Source: an uncultured Pseudomonadota bacterium
GTDB taxonomy: Bacteria; Myxococcota_A; UBA9160; PR03
Assembly: GCA_900696485.1 (NCBI GenBank)
Contig: CAADGG010000063.1
Coordinates: 61,786 to 125,785 of the forward strand
Length of the DNA: 64,000 nt
Direction of reading: 5' to 3'
Shown: one piece after another, positions 42,961 through 51,404 of the stretch
How positions within the stretch are numbered: the stretch's first letter is position 1
Layout of the letters: every line of letters begins with the position of its first letter
Made by a program: the position numbers and the translations under genes
Notes under the pieces: generated by a model
Seen by the model: only the letters and a program-made list of their open reading frames with translations
Database searches by the model: none
Told to the model about the DNA's origin: nothing

Positions 42961-44107
42961 TGCGGCGGCGTCGCTTCCCGAGCCCGGCGAGCGCGAACGC
43001 CGCAAGGATCGTCTGCAGGACCGGCCCGGGCTCCGGGACCGGCAGCGCCGCGTCGGGCGTCACGAGGAAGTCGAGCAACCCGCTGGTCGTCTGCACGTCC
43101 ACCGCGGCGGTGAACGGCGCCAGCCCTTCGGCCTCGAAGCGAACCTCGACGGGACCGGCGGCGAGCATCGGAATCGCATAGCCGCCGCCCGCGGCAGTCA
43201 CGGCGAAGTACGGCCCGGTCGATGGCATCACGACGACGTCTTCGAGGCCTTCGCCGGGGTCGTAGAGCCCATCTTCATCGAGATCCTCCCAGACCGTGCC
43301 GACCAGGAAGCGGTTGTGGTGGTCCGGCCAGGACGTGCTGGCGCGCGCGTAGTTGCCGGTCACCACCGACGGGCCGACCCACGTGTCCAGGTCCAGCTCC
43401 GGCACGGCCGCGAGACCGACGTTCGTGTAGTCGCCGTCCATGCTCATGATCGCCTTGCGATGCCCGCGGCCGGTCTGCATGCCGGTGCCGTCGTTGCCGC
43501 CCCAATCGATGTTGAACGCGGCATGACCGTAGAGCGGCTCCCGGGAGAACGCGAACACGTTGCCGCGCATGCCCGAGGCCCGGAACCCGGCCTCGGTCAC
43601 GCGATCGAATTGCCCGTTGTGATCCTGGGCGTCGCGGGCGATCAGGTCGAGCGAGTGAGCCCGCGCCGCCTCGTACAGCCGCACATCGAAGGCGGCCGGC
43701 GGTGTCGGCGCGATCGCAGCGAACTCCTGGCGCAGCACGTCGAGATCGACATGAAAGGACGAGATGGCGCGCTGGACCCCGGGATCCCCGGTGGCGGCGA
43801 GGAAGAGGCCCTCGGCCAGCGGATCGCGACGCGCGCGGTTCATCAGCCACAGGTACGCCTGCTCGGCGCCGTCGGGATGCGTGCCATCGGCGGTCTTGTG
43901 CAGCAACCATTCGGTGACGGAGTCCGGGCTGGCGGCCTCCAGCGCGCTGCGCGCCTGCGGTACGAGCGGCGGCGCCGGCTCCTCTCCGGCTCCCCCCTCG
44001 AACACCGGAGGATCCGGCGCCGGAAACGCCTGGCCGTGTGCCGGAGACGGCACGAGGCCGCACGCGAACCACGCGGCCAGGACGCCACACAGGCAAGACC
44101 GCGACAT
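42890..44107 (-). CDS. CAP-domain PEP-CTERM protein with C-terminal extension
   Basis: A 405-residue exported protein. The signal peptide is at 1-26 (CGVLAAWFACGLVPSPAHGQ), followed by a CAP/SCP-like domain (about 70-270) with ARAHSLDLIARD, GHAAFNIDWGG and GRGHRKAIMS. Next come a carboxypeptidase-like beta domain (WEDLDEDGLYDPGEGLEDV, about 273-360) and the sorting signal VPEPGPVLQTILAAFALAGL, KRRRR. Unlike normal PEP-CTERM proteins it continues for about 20 residues after the Arg cluster, in the part that overlaps imuA. It separates imuA from imuB on the opposite strand. Confidence 0.8.
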   Translation of the reverse strand: MSRSCLCGVLAAWFACGLVPSPAHGQAFPAPDPPVFEGGAGEEPAPPLVPQARSALEAASPDSVTEWLLHKTADGTHPDGAEQAYLWLMNRARRDPLAEGLFLAATGDPGVQRAISSFHVDLDVLRQEFAAIAPTPPAAFDVRLYEAARAHSLDLIARDAQDHNGQFDRVTEAGFRASGMRGNVFAFSREPLYGHAAFNIDWGGNDGTGMQTGRGHRKAIMSMDGDYTNVGLAAVPELDLDTWVGPSVVTGNYARASTSWPDHHNRFLVGTVWEDLDEDGLYDPGEGLEDVVVMPSTGPYFAVTAAGGGYAIPMLAAGPVEVRFEAEGLAPFTAAVDVQTTSGLLDFLVTPDAALPVPEPGPVLQTILAAFALAGLGKRRRRITERCGRTGPDGPSPSPYPFPCP

Positions 44108-44244
44108 CGCCAGATCCTTTCTCGCTGTTCGGGCGGAGAGCGACGCTCGGGCAGGAACTCTCGGACACGATCGGTGCGCAGCCTTCTGGATCGCTCGGCC
44201 GGCGTAGGCGCATGGTGACGGATATCACCAGAACCCGTGACGGG

Positions 44245-45891
44245 ATGGACCGGAGCCGTCGTGTGGCGTGCCTGTTGACTCCGGATCTGCCGGTCGCCGC
44301 GGTGCTGCGTGCCGAACCGGAGCTGGTGGGCCGGCCACTGGCCGTCGTCTCGGAGCCGGGGCCTCGCGCCGCCGTGCTGGCCCGCTCTCCGGCCGCCGCA
44401 CGTGCCGGCGTACGAACCGGCGACGCGCTCGCCCATGCGCGCTCGGTCTGCCCGGAGCTGTGTGTGCGCGTGACGTCTCCGGCCCGCGAGCACGCAGCCC
44501 GATTGACACTTCTCGATGTCGCTTTATCGGTCGCACCCCGCGCGGCGCTGGCGCCGCCGCGCAGCGCCGGCCCGCACGCCGGCGAAGCCGTCGTCCACCT
44601 CGATGTCTCCGGCACCCGGCGCGTGTTCGTGAGCGAGGCGGCGCTGGCCGACACCCTGGTGATGCGCGCCGCGACGCTCGGCCTCCCGGCTGCCGCCGCG
44701 GTGGCGAGCACGCGCGCCATCGCAGAGCTGGCGGCGCGCGATCTCGTCTCCGGCCGGCGCGCCGGCGAACAGGCCGGCGAGCAGATCGGCGCAAGAACCG
44801 ATGTGCGAGCCGGCGAGGGGCTCGGTGCGACGCGCGTGCTGGCGCCCGGCGCCGAGGCCGACTTCCTCGCTCCACTGCCGGTCGATCGGCTCGATCTCGG
44901 CGACGGGCTCGCCACGACGCTCGCGCGCTTCGGGATTCGCCGGACCGGTGCGCTGCTGGCGCTGCCGCCGGCCGCGCTGGCCACCCGCCTCGGTGCCGAT
45001 GCGGCCGCGCTGCTGGCCACCTTGCGCGCTGGCGCGAACGAGCCCCCGCTGCCGGTTCCGCGCGACCTGCGCCTCGAAGAAGCTGTCGATCTCGACGCGC
45101 CGATCGATCGCCTCGAGCCGCTCGGCTTCGTTCTGCACGGTCTGCTCTCGCGGCTGCTCGGCCGGCTCGCGGTCCGCCATCTCGCCTGCGCGGAACTCGA
45201 GCTGACGCTGCGGCTCAGCGCCGCGCCGGAGGGTGCGACGGGGCGCGGCGGTTGCGACGTGCGTCGGCTCCAACTCGCTGCGCCGGCCGGCGATCCGCGC
45301 CTGTGGCTGCGCCGCGTGCAGACCGCCCTCACCACCGACCCTCCGGCGGCGGCGATCGCCGGTTGCGCGCTGGCTGCCGAGGGCGTGCCGTTCCGGCACG
45401 ACCAGCTCGACCTGTTCCGCCCCGCCGGTCCCGCGCCATCCGCCCTCGGCGCGCTGCTGGCCGAGCTCGAGGCCCTGTGCGGACCCGAGCGCATCGGCAC
45501 CCCCCATGTGCCCGAGGATCCGCGTCCGGGCGCCTTCGGACTCCGGCCGTTCCCACAGGACTCGCTCTCGCGACCGGCTGCAGCACAGCCGGCGAACGAT
45601 GCGGGCGCAGATGGCTTCTCCCCCCGCTCGCTCGCCGTGCGTGCATTCCGGCCGCCGTTGCCGGCCGAAGTTCGGATCCGCGCCGGGCAGCCGATCTGGC
45701 TGCGCAGCGCCCTCGCACACGGAGACATCGTCTCCTGCGCCGGCCCCTGGCGGACCACCGGCGGCTGGTGGTCCGAGGATCGCCGCTTCGCCTTCGATTC
45801 CTTCGACGTCGCCACGAGTAACGGGCTGCTGGTGCGTTTGCGCTACGACCACATCCGCCGCGCCTGGGAGATCGATGCGCTCTACGACTGA
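44245..45891 (+). CDS. imuB: ImuB, catalytically dead Y-family polymerase-like mutasome protein
   Basis: A 548-residue Y-family fold. The acidic residues of active Y polymerases are replaced: the start reads VACLLTPDLPVAAVL rather than DxDxFFA, and VVHLDVSGTRRVF stands where SxDE would be. The beta-clamp motif QLDLF is at 387-391. ImuB recruits DnaE2 and ImuA to the clamp. ATG 44245 is chosen since ImuB proteins start MDR-type; ATG 44212 is possible. The start is preceded by an inverted repeat GGTGA/TCACC (44214-44229), but not by the GCGAAA repeat. Confidence 0.88.
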   Translation: MDRSRRVACLLTPDLPVAAVLRAEPELVGRPLAVVSEPGPRAAVLARSPAAARAGVRTGDALAHARSVCPELCVRVTSPAREHAARLTLLDVALSVAPRAALAPPRSAGPHAGEAVVHLDVSGTRRVFVSEAALADTLVMRAATLGLPAAAAVASTRAIAELAARDLVSGRRAGEQAGEQIGARTDVRAGEGLGATRVLAPGAEADFLAPLPVDRLDLGDGLATTLARFGIRRTGALLALPPAALATRLGADAAALLATLRAGANEPPLPVPRDLRLEEAVDLDAPIDRLEPLGFVLHGLLSRLLGRLAVRHLACAELELTLRLSAAPEGATGRGGCDVRRLQLAAPAGDPRLWLRRVQTALTTDPPAAAIAGCALAAEGVPFRHDQLDLFRPAGPAPSALGALLAELEALCGPERIGTPHVPEDPRPGAFGLRPFPQDSLSRPAAAQPANDAGADGFSPRSLAVRAFRPPLPAEVRIRAGQPIWLRSALAHGDIVSCAGPWRTTGGWWSEDRRFAFDSFDVATSNGLLVRLRYDHIRRAWEIDALYD

Positions 45892-45934
45892 CGACGGCCG
45901 GCCGCGACACGCCACGGCGGACCGCGATCTCCCG

Positions 45935-46035
45935 CACTCGGCCACGCTCGACCACACGCGGCCGCGTTCGGCCACATCGGGCCGCTACGTTCGCACTCGG
46001 CCGCGTTCGGTCGCGTTCGGTCGCCTGGCCGCGCT
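45935..46035. repeat. degenerate CGGCCGCGTTCGG-type repeats
   Basis: About 100 bp of imperfect repeats (CGGCCACGCTCG, CGGCCGCGTTCGG, CGGTCGCGTTCGG) in the spacer after imuB. Nothing coding recognised. Confidence 0.7.
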
Positions 46036-46125
46036 GGCCACGACGCGATGACCGAATGTCACGAAAATGCGGTGTCGTGCGCGTGACCCTTGCTCGCGGG
46101 GTGGTTCCCGGGCTATACGCCCACC

Positions 46126-46764
46126 ATGCCGACCCTCCGCCCCCGCCGCTCGGACCTTCGTCGTTCGGACTCCCCCCACTCGGACCTGCCCGGCCGCGCC
46201 CGTCGCGACGCTCCGGTGCTCTTCTTCAAGAGCTTCCTCGAGCGGCCGAAGGAAGTCGGCTCGGTGATCCCGAGCTCGCGTTTCCTCGAGCGGCGCGTCG
46301 CGCGCGCCGCCCGGCTCGACACGGCGAAGATCGTCGTCGAACTCGGACCCGGCACCGGAGGCACCACGCGCGCCCTGCTGCGGCACCTGGCGCCGGACGC
46401 ACATCTCGTCGCCATCGAGATCAACCCGCGCCTCGCCGAGCAGGTGCGTACGCGCATTTCCGACCCACGTCTTTCGGTGTACACGGGATCCGCTGCGGAC
46501 ATCGACGACGCGTTGCGCTCCCAGAACCTCGGTGCCCCCGATGTCGTCGTGTCGGGGATTCCGTTCTCGACGATGCCGAAGTCGCTGGCGCTCGAAATCC
46601 TGCGCTCGGTGCGCGACGCGCTGGCGCCCGGAGGACTCTTCGTCGCCTATCAGGTGCGCGACCGCGTGAAGGTGCTCGGGCGCATGGTGTTCGGTGAACC
46701 GCGCAGCCAGCTCGAGATCCGGAACGTGCCGCCGATGCGCGTCTACCGCTTCGCCAAGCCCTAG
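46126..46764 (+). CDS. phospholipid N-methyltransferase-like SAM enzyme
   Basis: A 212-residue class I methyltransferase. LFFKSFLERPKEVGSVIPSS is the family opening of PmtA-like and KsgA-related phospholipid methyltransferases. The SAM site is VVELGPGTGGTT, with a second acidic residue in VAIEINP and a motif IV-like VVVSGIPFST. The likely reaction is methylation of phosphatidylethanolamine to phosphatidylcholine. Start at ATG 46126; TTG 46090 would add 12 residues. Confidence 0.82.
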   Translation: MPTLRPRRSDLRRSDSPHSDLPGRARRDAPVLFFKSFLERPKEVGSVIPSSRFLERRVARAARLDTAKIVVELGPGTGGTTRALLRHLAPDAHLVAIEINPRLAEQVRTRISDPRLSVYTGSAADIDDALRSQNLGAPDVVVSGIPFSTMPKSLALEILRSVRDALAPGGLFVAYQVRDRVKVLGRMVFGEPRSQLEIRNVPPMRVYRFAKP

Positions 46765-46910
46765 GCGCAGGCCGAAGGGGGAAGACCCGAGGCCGGCCGT
46801 CCGCAGGCCGGCGCGAGGCCCACGTTCCACAGGCTGCGTCCACAGGCTGCGTTCCGCGGTCCGTTGCGGTCCGGACGACGGGACGGGCGGCGGCGGCCGC
46901 CGGCGCGCCG

Positions 46911-48182
46911 CTACTCGTCGTCGACTGCGGCGTCTCGCGGCGCTTCGCCGCGCTTGGCTTGGAGCGAGAGGCCCGCCCGCACGGCCTCCTCCTGACCGCC
47001 GCGCACGACCGCCCGCGCGCCGAAGCGCGAGACGATGGCATCGAGCGCTTGATTGAGGCGCGCCGCCCGCTGCTGCTCCGGCGCCGGCGCGAACAGCCCG
47101 AGCTGTGCGCCGGCGCCCTCGGCATCGGCCGGCACCAGCCCCGAGGCGCCGACGCCGAGCAGACGCACGGCGACGGACGGCGTCCGCGCGAGTAGCCGGC
47201 GCGCCTCGCGCGCCAGCACGGCGCCATCGTCGCTCGGCTCCGCGAGCGTGGCCCGCCGCGTCACGATCGGATAGCCACGGGGGCCGGCACTCCGGCGTCG
47301 CGCCAGCTTCACCTTCAGCACGATCGTGCGGGCGCGCCAACCGTCGCGCCGCAGCCGGCGTGCCACCGACTCCGCATGATCGAGCAGGACGGCCGCGAGC
47401 CGTTCGCGATCGGCGACGTCTTCCGCGAAGGTGTTCTCTTCGCTGTACGAGACGGGCTCGCGATCCGGCTCGACCGCCCGGGCATCTTCGCCGCGGGCCA
47501 ACGCGGCGACGTGGGCGCCGAGCGACTCCCCGAGAACGCGCACCAGAAGCTCGGGCGCCGCACGGGCGAGTTCGCCGATCGTCCGGAGCCCGGCGCGGTG
47601 CAGCTTCTGTTCGGCGACGGGGCCGACACCCCATAGCCGCGCAACCGGCAGCGGGGCCAGGAACGCTGGGACGGCGTCCGCCGGGATCTCGAGCAAGCCG
47701 TCGGGCTTCGCCTCGTCGCTGGCGATCTTCGCGACGGTCTTGCTCGGCGCGATCCCGACCGACACCGCCAGACCGACCTCGGCGCGAACCGCCCGGCGCA
47801 GCGCCTCACCCGCCACGCGCGCCGGGCCGAGTAGCCGCTCGCTGCCGCCGAGGTCGAGGAACGCCTCGTCGAGCGACAAGCCTTCGACCTGCGGCGAGAA
47901 GCGGCGGAAGATCGCGAACACCTGCCGCGAGACGGCGGCGTACTTCTTCATGTCCCCGCGCAGGAAGATGCCGTCCGGGCAGCGACGGCGCGCCTCGAAG
48001 CCCGGCATCGCGGAGTGCACGCCGTAGCGCCGCGCCTCGTAGCTGGCGGCCGACACCACGCCGCGTGGTCCGGTCCCCCCGACGAGGACCGGCTTGCCGC
48101 GCAGCTCCGGACGGTCGCGCTGTTCCACCGACGCGTAGAACGCGTCGAGATCGGCGTGCAGGATGACGCGGGGAACCGTCAC
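46911..48182 (-). CDS. dinB: DNA polymerase IV
   Basis: A 423-residue Y-family polymerase with active-site Asp in LHADLDAFYASVEQ and SLDEAFLDLGG, and a C-terminal clamp-binding motif QLGLF. Performs translesion synthesis. GTG start 48182. It does not carry the GCGAAA direct repeat upstream, so it may be under different control from imuA and dnaE2. Runs convergent to the methyltransferase. Confidence 0.95.
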   Translation of the reverse strand: MTVPRVILHADLDAFYASVEQRDRPELRGKPVLVGGTGPRGVVSAASYEARRYGVHSAMPGFEARRRCPDGIFLRGDMKKYAAVSRQVFAIFRRFSPQVEGLSLDEAFLDLGGSERLLGPARVAGEALRRAVRAEVGLAVSVGIAPSKTVAKIASDEAKPDGLLEIPADAVPAFLAPLPVARLWGVGPVAEQKLHRAGLRTIGELARAAPELLVRVLGESLGAHVAALARGEDARAVEPDREPVSYSEENTFAEDVADRERLAAVLLDHAESVARRLRRDGWRARTIVLKVKLARRRSAGPRGYPIVTRRATLAEPSDDGAVLAREARRLLARTPSVAVRLLGVGASGLVPADAEGAGAQLGLFAPAPEQQRAARLNQALDAIVSRFGARAVVRGGQEEAVRAGLSLQAKRGEAPRDAAVDDE

Positions 48183-48316
48183 GGCCGGAGCGTACCGGAC
48201 GCCCGGCCCTCGGGCGCGCGGCGAGCGGGAACGCGCAGCCGCGGCGGGTGCGGCGGGTGCGGCGGCGCCGCGATCCAGCCGAGCCCAGTCGGCGCCGAGT
48301 CGGTATCGTCATCGGC

Positions 48317-50182
48317 ATGCACAAAGCCGCCGCACCCGCCGACCCCACTGCTGCCGACGCCGCCGCTGATGCGCCCGCGGCGGCGGCCGGTCCGGCCGCC
48401 GGCATCCGATGGGATCTGTCGGACCTCTACGCCGGTCCCGACGATCCGAACATCGAGCGCGACCTCGACGTGGCGCTGGCCGCTGCCCGGGGCTTCGCCG
48501 AGCGCTTCCGCGGCCGGATCGCCGAGCTCGATGCCGCCGGCCTCGCCGCGGCGCTCGACGAACTCGAGCGCTTCGAGGAGCCAGCCCACCGCGCCGCCGC
48601 CTATGCACAGCTGCTGTTCGCCGGCGACACCGCGGCGCCGCGCCACGGCGCGCTGCTGCAGCGCGTGCAGGAGCGCGGCAGCGAGATCCGCAACGTGCTG
48701 GTGTTCTTCGAACTCGAGTGGGTCGCCCTCGCGGACGCCCGCGCTGCGGCGCTGCTCGGCGATCCCGCCCTCGCCCGTCGCCGGCACCTGCTCGCGACGA
48801 TGCGGCGCTATCGGCCGCACCTGCTGAGCGAGCCTGAGGAAAAGCTGCTCGAAGAGACGGCCAACACGGGTTCGCGCGCCTTCATGCGCTTCTTCGACGA
48901 GTCGCTCGGCGCATTGCGCTTCCGCTACGACGGTCCCGATGGCTCGGTCGAGAAGAGCGAAGAGGAGCTGCTCTCGCTGCTCTACGAGCCGGACCGAACC
49001 GTGCGCCGCCTCGCCGCCGACGCGCTGACGCGCGGCCTGCGCGAACACGCCCGGCCGTTCACCTTCGTCTTCAACACGCTGGTGCAGGACAAGGCGATCC
49101 GCGACCGCTTGCGTCACTACCCGGATCCGGCCACCGAGCGCCATCTCGCCAACGAGATCGAGCCTGCCACCGTCGCCGCGCTGCTCGAGGCCTGCGAAGC
49201 CCGATACGACCTGGTGCAACGCTATTACCGGCTGAAGCGCCGGCTGCTCGGCGTCGACGAACTCTTCGACTACGACCGCTATGCGCCGATCGCCGCCGCC
49301 GAGGGTCGGCGCACGTGGGAGTCGGCGCGCCGGGCCGTGCTCGACGCCTATCGCGATTTCGCGCCGGCTCTGGCCGACGCCGCCACGCCGTTCTTCGAGC
49401 GGCGCTGGATCGATGCCGAGCTGCGGCCGGGCAAGCGCAGCGGCGCCTTCTCCGCGTCGACCGTCCCGAGCTCACATCCCTACGTGCTGCTCAACTACAC
49501 CAGCAACCTGCGTGACGTCATGACGCTCGCCCATGAGCTCGGACACGGCGTGCACCAGTTCCTGGCACGTCCGCGCGGCCTCTTCGAGCAGGATACTCCC
49601 CTCACGACCGCCGAGACCGCGAGCGTGTTCGGCGAGATACTGGTGTTCCGACGCCTGCTGCGGGAGGAACGGGATCCGGCGATCCGACTCGGACTGCTGT
49701 GCGGCAAGCTCGAAGACGCCTTCGCCACGATCTTCCGACAGGTCGTGATGACGCGCTTCGAAGAAGCCCTCCACGCCGCTCGGCGCCGCGAGGGCGAGCT
49801 TCCGACCTCGCGCATCAACGAGCTGTGGATGGCCGCCAACCGCCCGATGTTCGGGGACACCGTGCAGTTGCGCGACGAGTACGCGTGGTGGTGGCTGTAC
49901 GTCCCGCACTTCGTCCATAGCCCGTTCTACTGCTACGCCTACGCGTTCGGCGAGCTGCTGGCGCTGGCGCTGGTGCGCCGCTACGACGAAGAGGGCGCCA
50001 CCTTCGTGCCGCGCTACCTCGACATGCTCGCCGCCGGTGGCTCCGAAGCGCCGCGCGACATCGTCGCGCGCACCGGCCTCGACATCGCCGAGCCGGCATT
50101 CTGGAGCCGCGGCCTGTCGCTGCTCGAGGAACTCCTAGCCGAGGCGGAAGCCGCCGTCGCCGCCCTGCCGTCGCCGTCCTGA
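48317..50182 (+). CDS. M3-family oligoendopeptidase
   Basis: A 621-residue metallopeptidase related to PepF. The zinc motif HELGHG is at 406-411 (LAHELGHGVHQFL), and the third zinc-ligand Glu is in TTAETASVFGEIL. It cleaves short peptides in the cytoplasm; no signal peptide is present. ATG 48317 opens a low-complexity Ala-rich start, so the mature start may be slightly inside. Divergent from dinB over 134 bp. Confidence 0.9.
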   Translation: MHKAAAPADPTAADAAADAPAAAAGPAAGIRWDLSDLYAGPDDPNIERDLDVALAAARGFAERFRGRIAELDAAGLAAALDELERFEEPAHRAAAYAQLLFAGDTAAPRHGALLQRVQERGSEIRNVLVFFELEWVALADARAAALLGDPALARRRHLLATMRRYRPHLLSEPEEKLLEETANTGSRAFMRFFDESLGALRFRYDGPDGSVEKSEEELLSLLYEPDRTVRRLAADALTRGLREHARPFTFVFNTLVQDKAIRDRLRHYPDPATERHLANEIEPATVAALLEACEARYDLVQRYYRLKRRLLGVDELFDYDRYAPIAAAEGRRTWESARRAVLDAYRDFAPALADAATPFFERRWIDAELRPGKRSGAFSASTVPSSHPYVLLNYTSNLRDVMTLAHELGHGVHQFLARPRGLFEQDTPLTTAETASVFGEILVFRRLLREERDPAIRLGLLCGKLEDAFATIFRQVVMTRFEEALHAARRREGELPTSRINELWMAANRPMFGDTVQLRDEYAWWWLYVPHFVHSPFYCYAYAFGELLALALVRRYDEEGATFVPRYLDMLAAGGSEAPRDIVARTGLDIAEPAFWSRGLSLLEELLAEAEAAVAALPSPS

Positions 50183-50200
50183 CGACGTGAGGACGGCCCG

Positions 50201-50285
50201 TCGTCAAGAAAGGGGTCGGGTTCGTTTCGTCAACTTTTCCCTTTGGGAAAAGTTGACGAAACGAACCCGACCCCTTTCTTGACGA
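50201..50285. repeat. 41-bp perfect inverted repeat with 3-nt loop
   Basis: Two fully complementary 41-nt arms (50201-50241 and 50245-50285) around TTT. Arms contain AAGAAAGGGGTCGGGTTCG near the outer ends. It lies between the convergent ends of the M3 peptidase and ppk2 genes. It looks like a REP/MITE-type mobile palindrome; it could also serve both genes as terminator, but there are no T-runs at the outer ends. Confidence 0.95.
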
Positions 50286-50320
50286 TCGACGAGCCCGTTC
50301 TTTGACGCCGAGCTGCGGAC

Positions 50321-51217
50321 TCAGCTCGCCTCGTCTGCCAGCGCTTCGCGTGCGGTCGCCAGCTCGCGGCGTTTGACGGAGTCGACCTTCGGATAGGCGA
50401 GCTCGAGCTCCTCCAGCGTATCGATCACCGCCGCCGCCACGGCCAGCCGCGTGAACCACTTGTTGTCGGCCGGCACCACGTACCACGGCGCCTCCTTCGT
50501 CGTGGTGTTGCGGATCATCTCTTCGTACGCGTGTTGGTACGCCTCCCAGTGCGCGCGTTCCTGCACGTCCGCCAGCGAGAACTTCCAGTGCTTCTCCGGC
50601 TCGTCGAGCCGGGAGAGGAAGCGCCGTTTCTGTTCCTCGCGCGAGACGTGCAGGAAGAACTTCCGGATCACCGTACCGTTGCGGGTCAGATAGCGCTCGT
50701 GAGCATTGATGTCGGTGAAGCGCTGCTCCCAGATCTGCTTCGTCACCAGCTTCGACGGTGGCTTCTGCTTGGCCAGCAGCTCCGGATGCACACGCACGAC
50801 CAGCACTTCCTCGTAGTACGAGCGGTTGAAGATCCCGATCCGGCCGCGCTCCGGCAGACGGCGCGCGCTGCGCCACAGGAAGTCGTGATCGAGCTCCTCG
50901 GCGGACGGCTGCTTGAACGACACGACTTGGCAGCCCTGTGGATTCACGCCGGACATCACGTGCTTGATCGTCGAGTCCTTGCCGGCGGCGTCCATCGCCT
51001 GGAAGATCAGCAATACGGACCAGCGATCCTGCGCGTAGAGCATCTCCTGGAGTTCGGTGAGCCGCTCGATGCCTCGCTGCAGCAGCTCGCCGGCCTGCTG
51101 CCGGGAACGCAGCCGCCAGGTGTCGGCCGGATCGATCTGCGACAACCGGAAGCTCTTCGGCTTCGTCACCCGGAAGCGATCGGCGAAGCGACTTGCGCGG
51201 ATCTTCTTCGCCGGCAC
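50321..51217 (-). CDS. ppk2: polyphosphate kinase 2 family protein
   Basis: A 298-residue PPK2. The Walker A-like DAAGKDS is at 76-82, Walker B in the RIGIFNRSYYEEVLV region (lid NRSYYE 131-136) and C-terminal WYVVPADNKWFTR. It transfers phosphate between polyphosphate and nucleotides; class (ADP or AMP acceptor) not assigned. GTG start 51217, 1 bp after the stop of the cory-CC-star gene, so it is the third gene of the cstA operon. Confidence 0.93.
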   Translation of the reverse strand: MPAKKIRASRFADRFRVTKPKSFRLSQIDPADTWRLRSRQQAGELLQRGIERLTELQEMLYAQDRWSVLLIFQAMDAAGKDSTIKHVMSGVNPQGCQVVSFKQPSAEELDHDFLWRSARRLPERGRIGIFNRSYYEEVLVVRVHPELLAKQKPPSKLVTKQIWEQRFTDINAHERYLTRNGTVIRKFFLHVSREEQKRRFLSRLDEPEKHWKFSLADVQERAHWEAYQHAYEEMIRNTTTKEAPWYVVPADNKWFTRLAVAAAVIDTLEELELAYPKVDSVKRRELATAREALADEAS

Positions 51218-51218
51218 G

Positions 51219-51404
51219 TCAGCAGCAGTTGCGCCGCTGCGCGGCGCGCTCCTCGAGCGCGCGGCGCGCCGTCGTGGCGTCGCGCAGTTCGGCGCTCGGC
51301 GGCGCGCCGGGGGTCCCGGGCAGGCCGGCGAAGCCGCGCAAGAAGTCGCCGAGACCGCGCCCGAGTCTCTGCAGCGCCGCCCGCAGTCGGTGTCGTCGAT
51401 TCAT
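51219..51404 (-). CDS. cory-CC-star family small protein
   Basis: A 61-residue basic protein that ends in Cys-Cys-stop (QRRNCC), the hallmark of the CstA-associated cory-CC-star family. Function unknown; it is consistently next to cstA, in the place of YbdD in enterobacteria. Its ATG overlaps the cstA stop (ATGA). Confidence 0.8.
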   Translation of the reverse strand: MNRRHRLRAALQRLGRGLGDFLRGFAGLPGTPGAPPSAELRDATTARRALEERAAQRRNCC

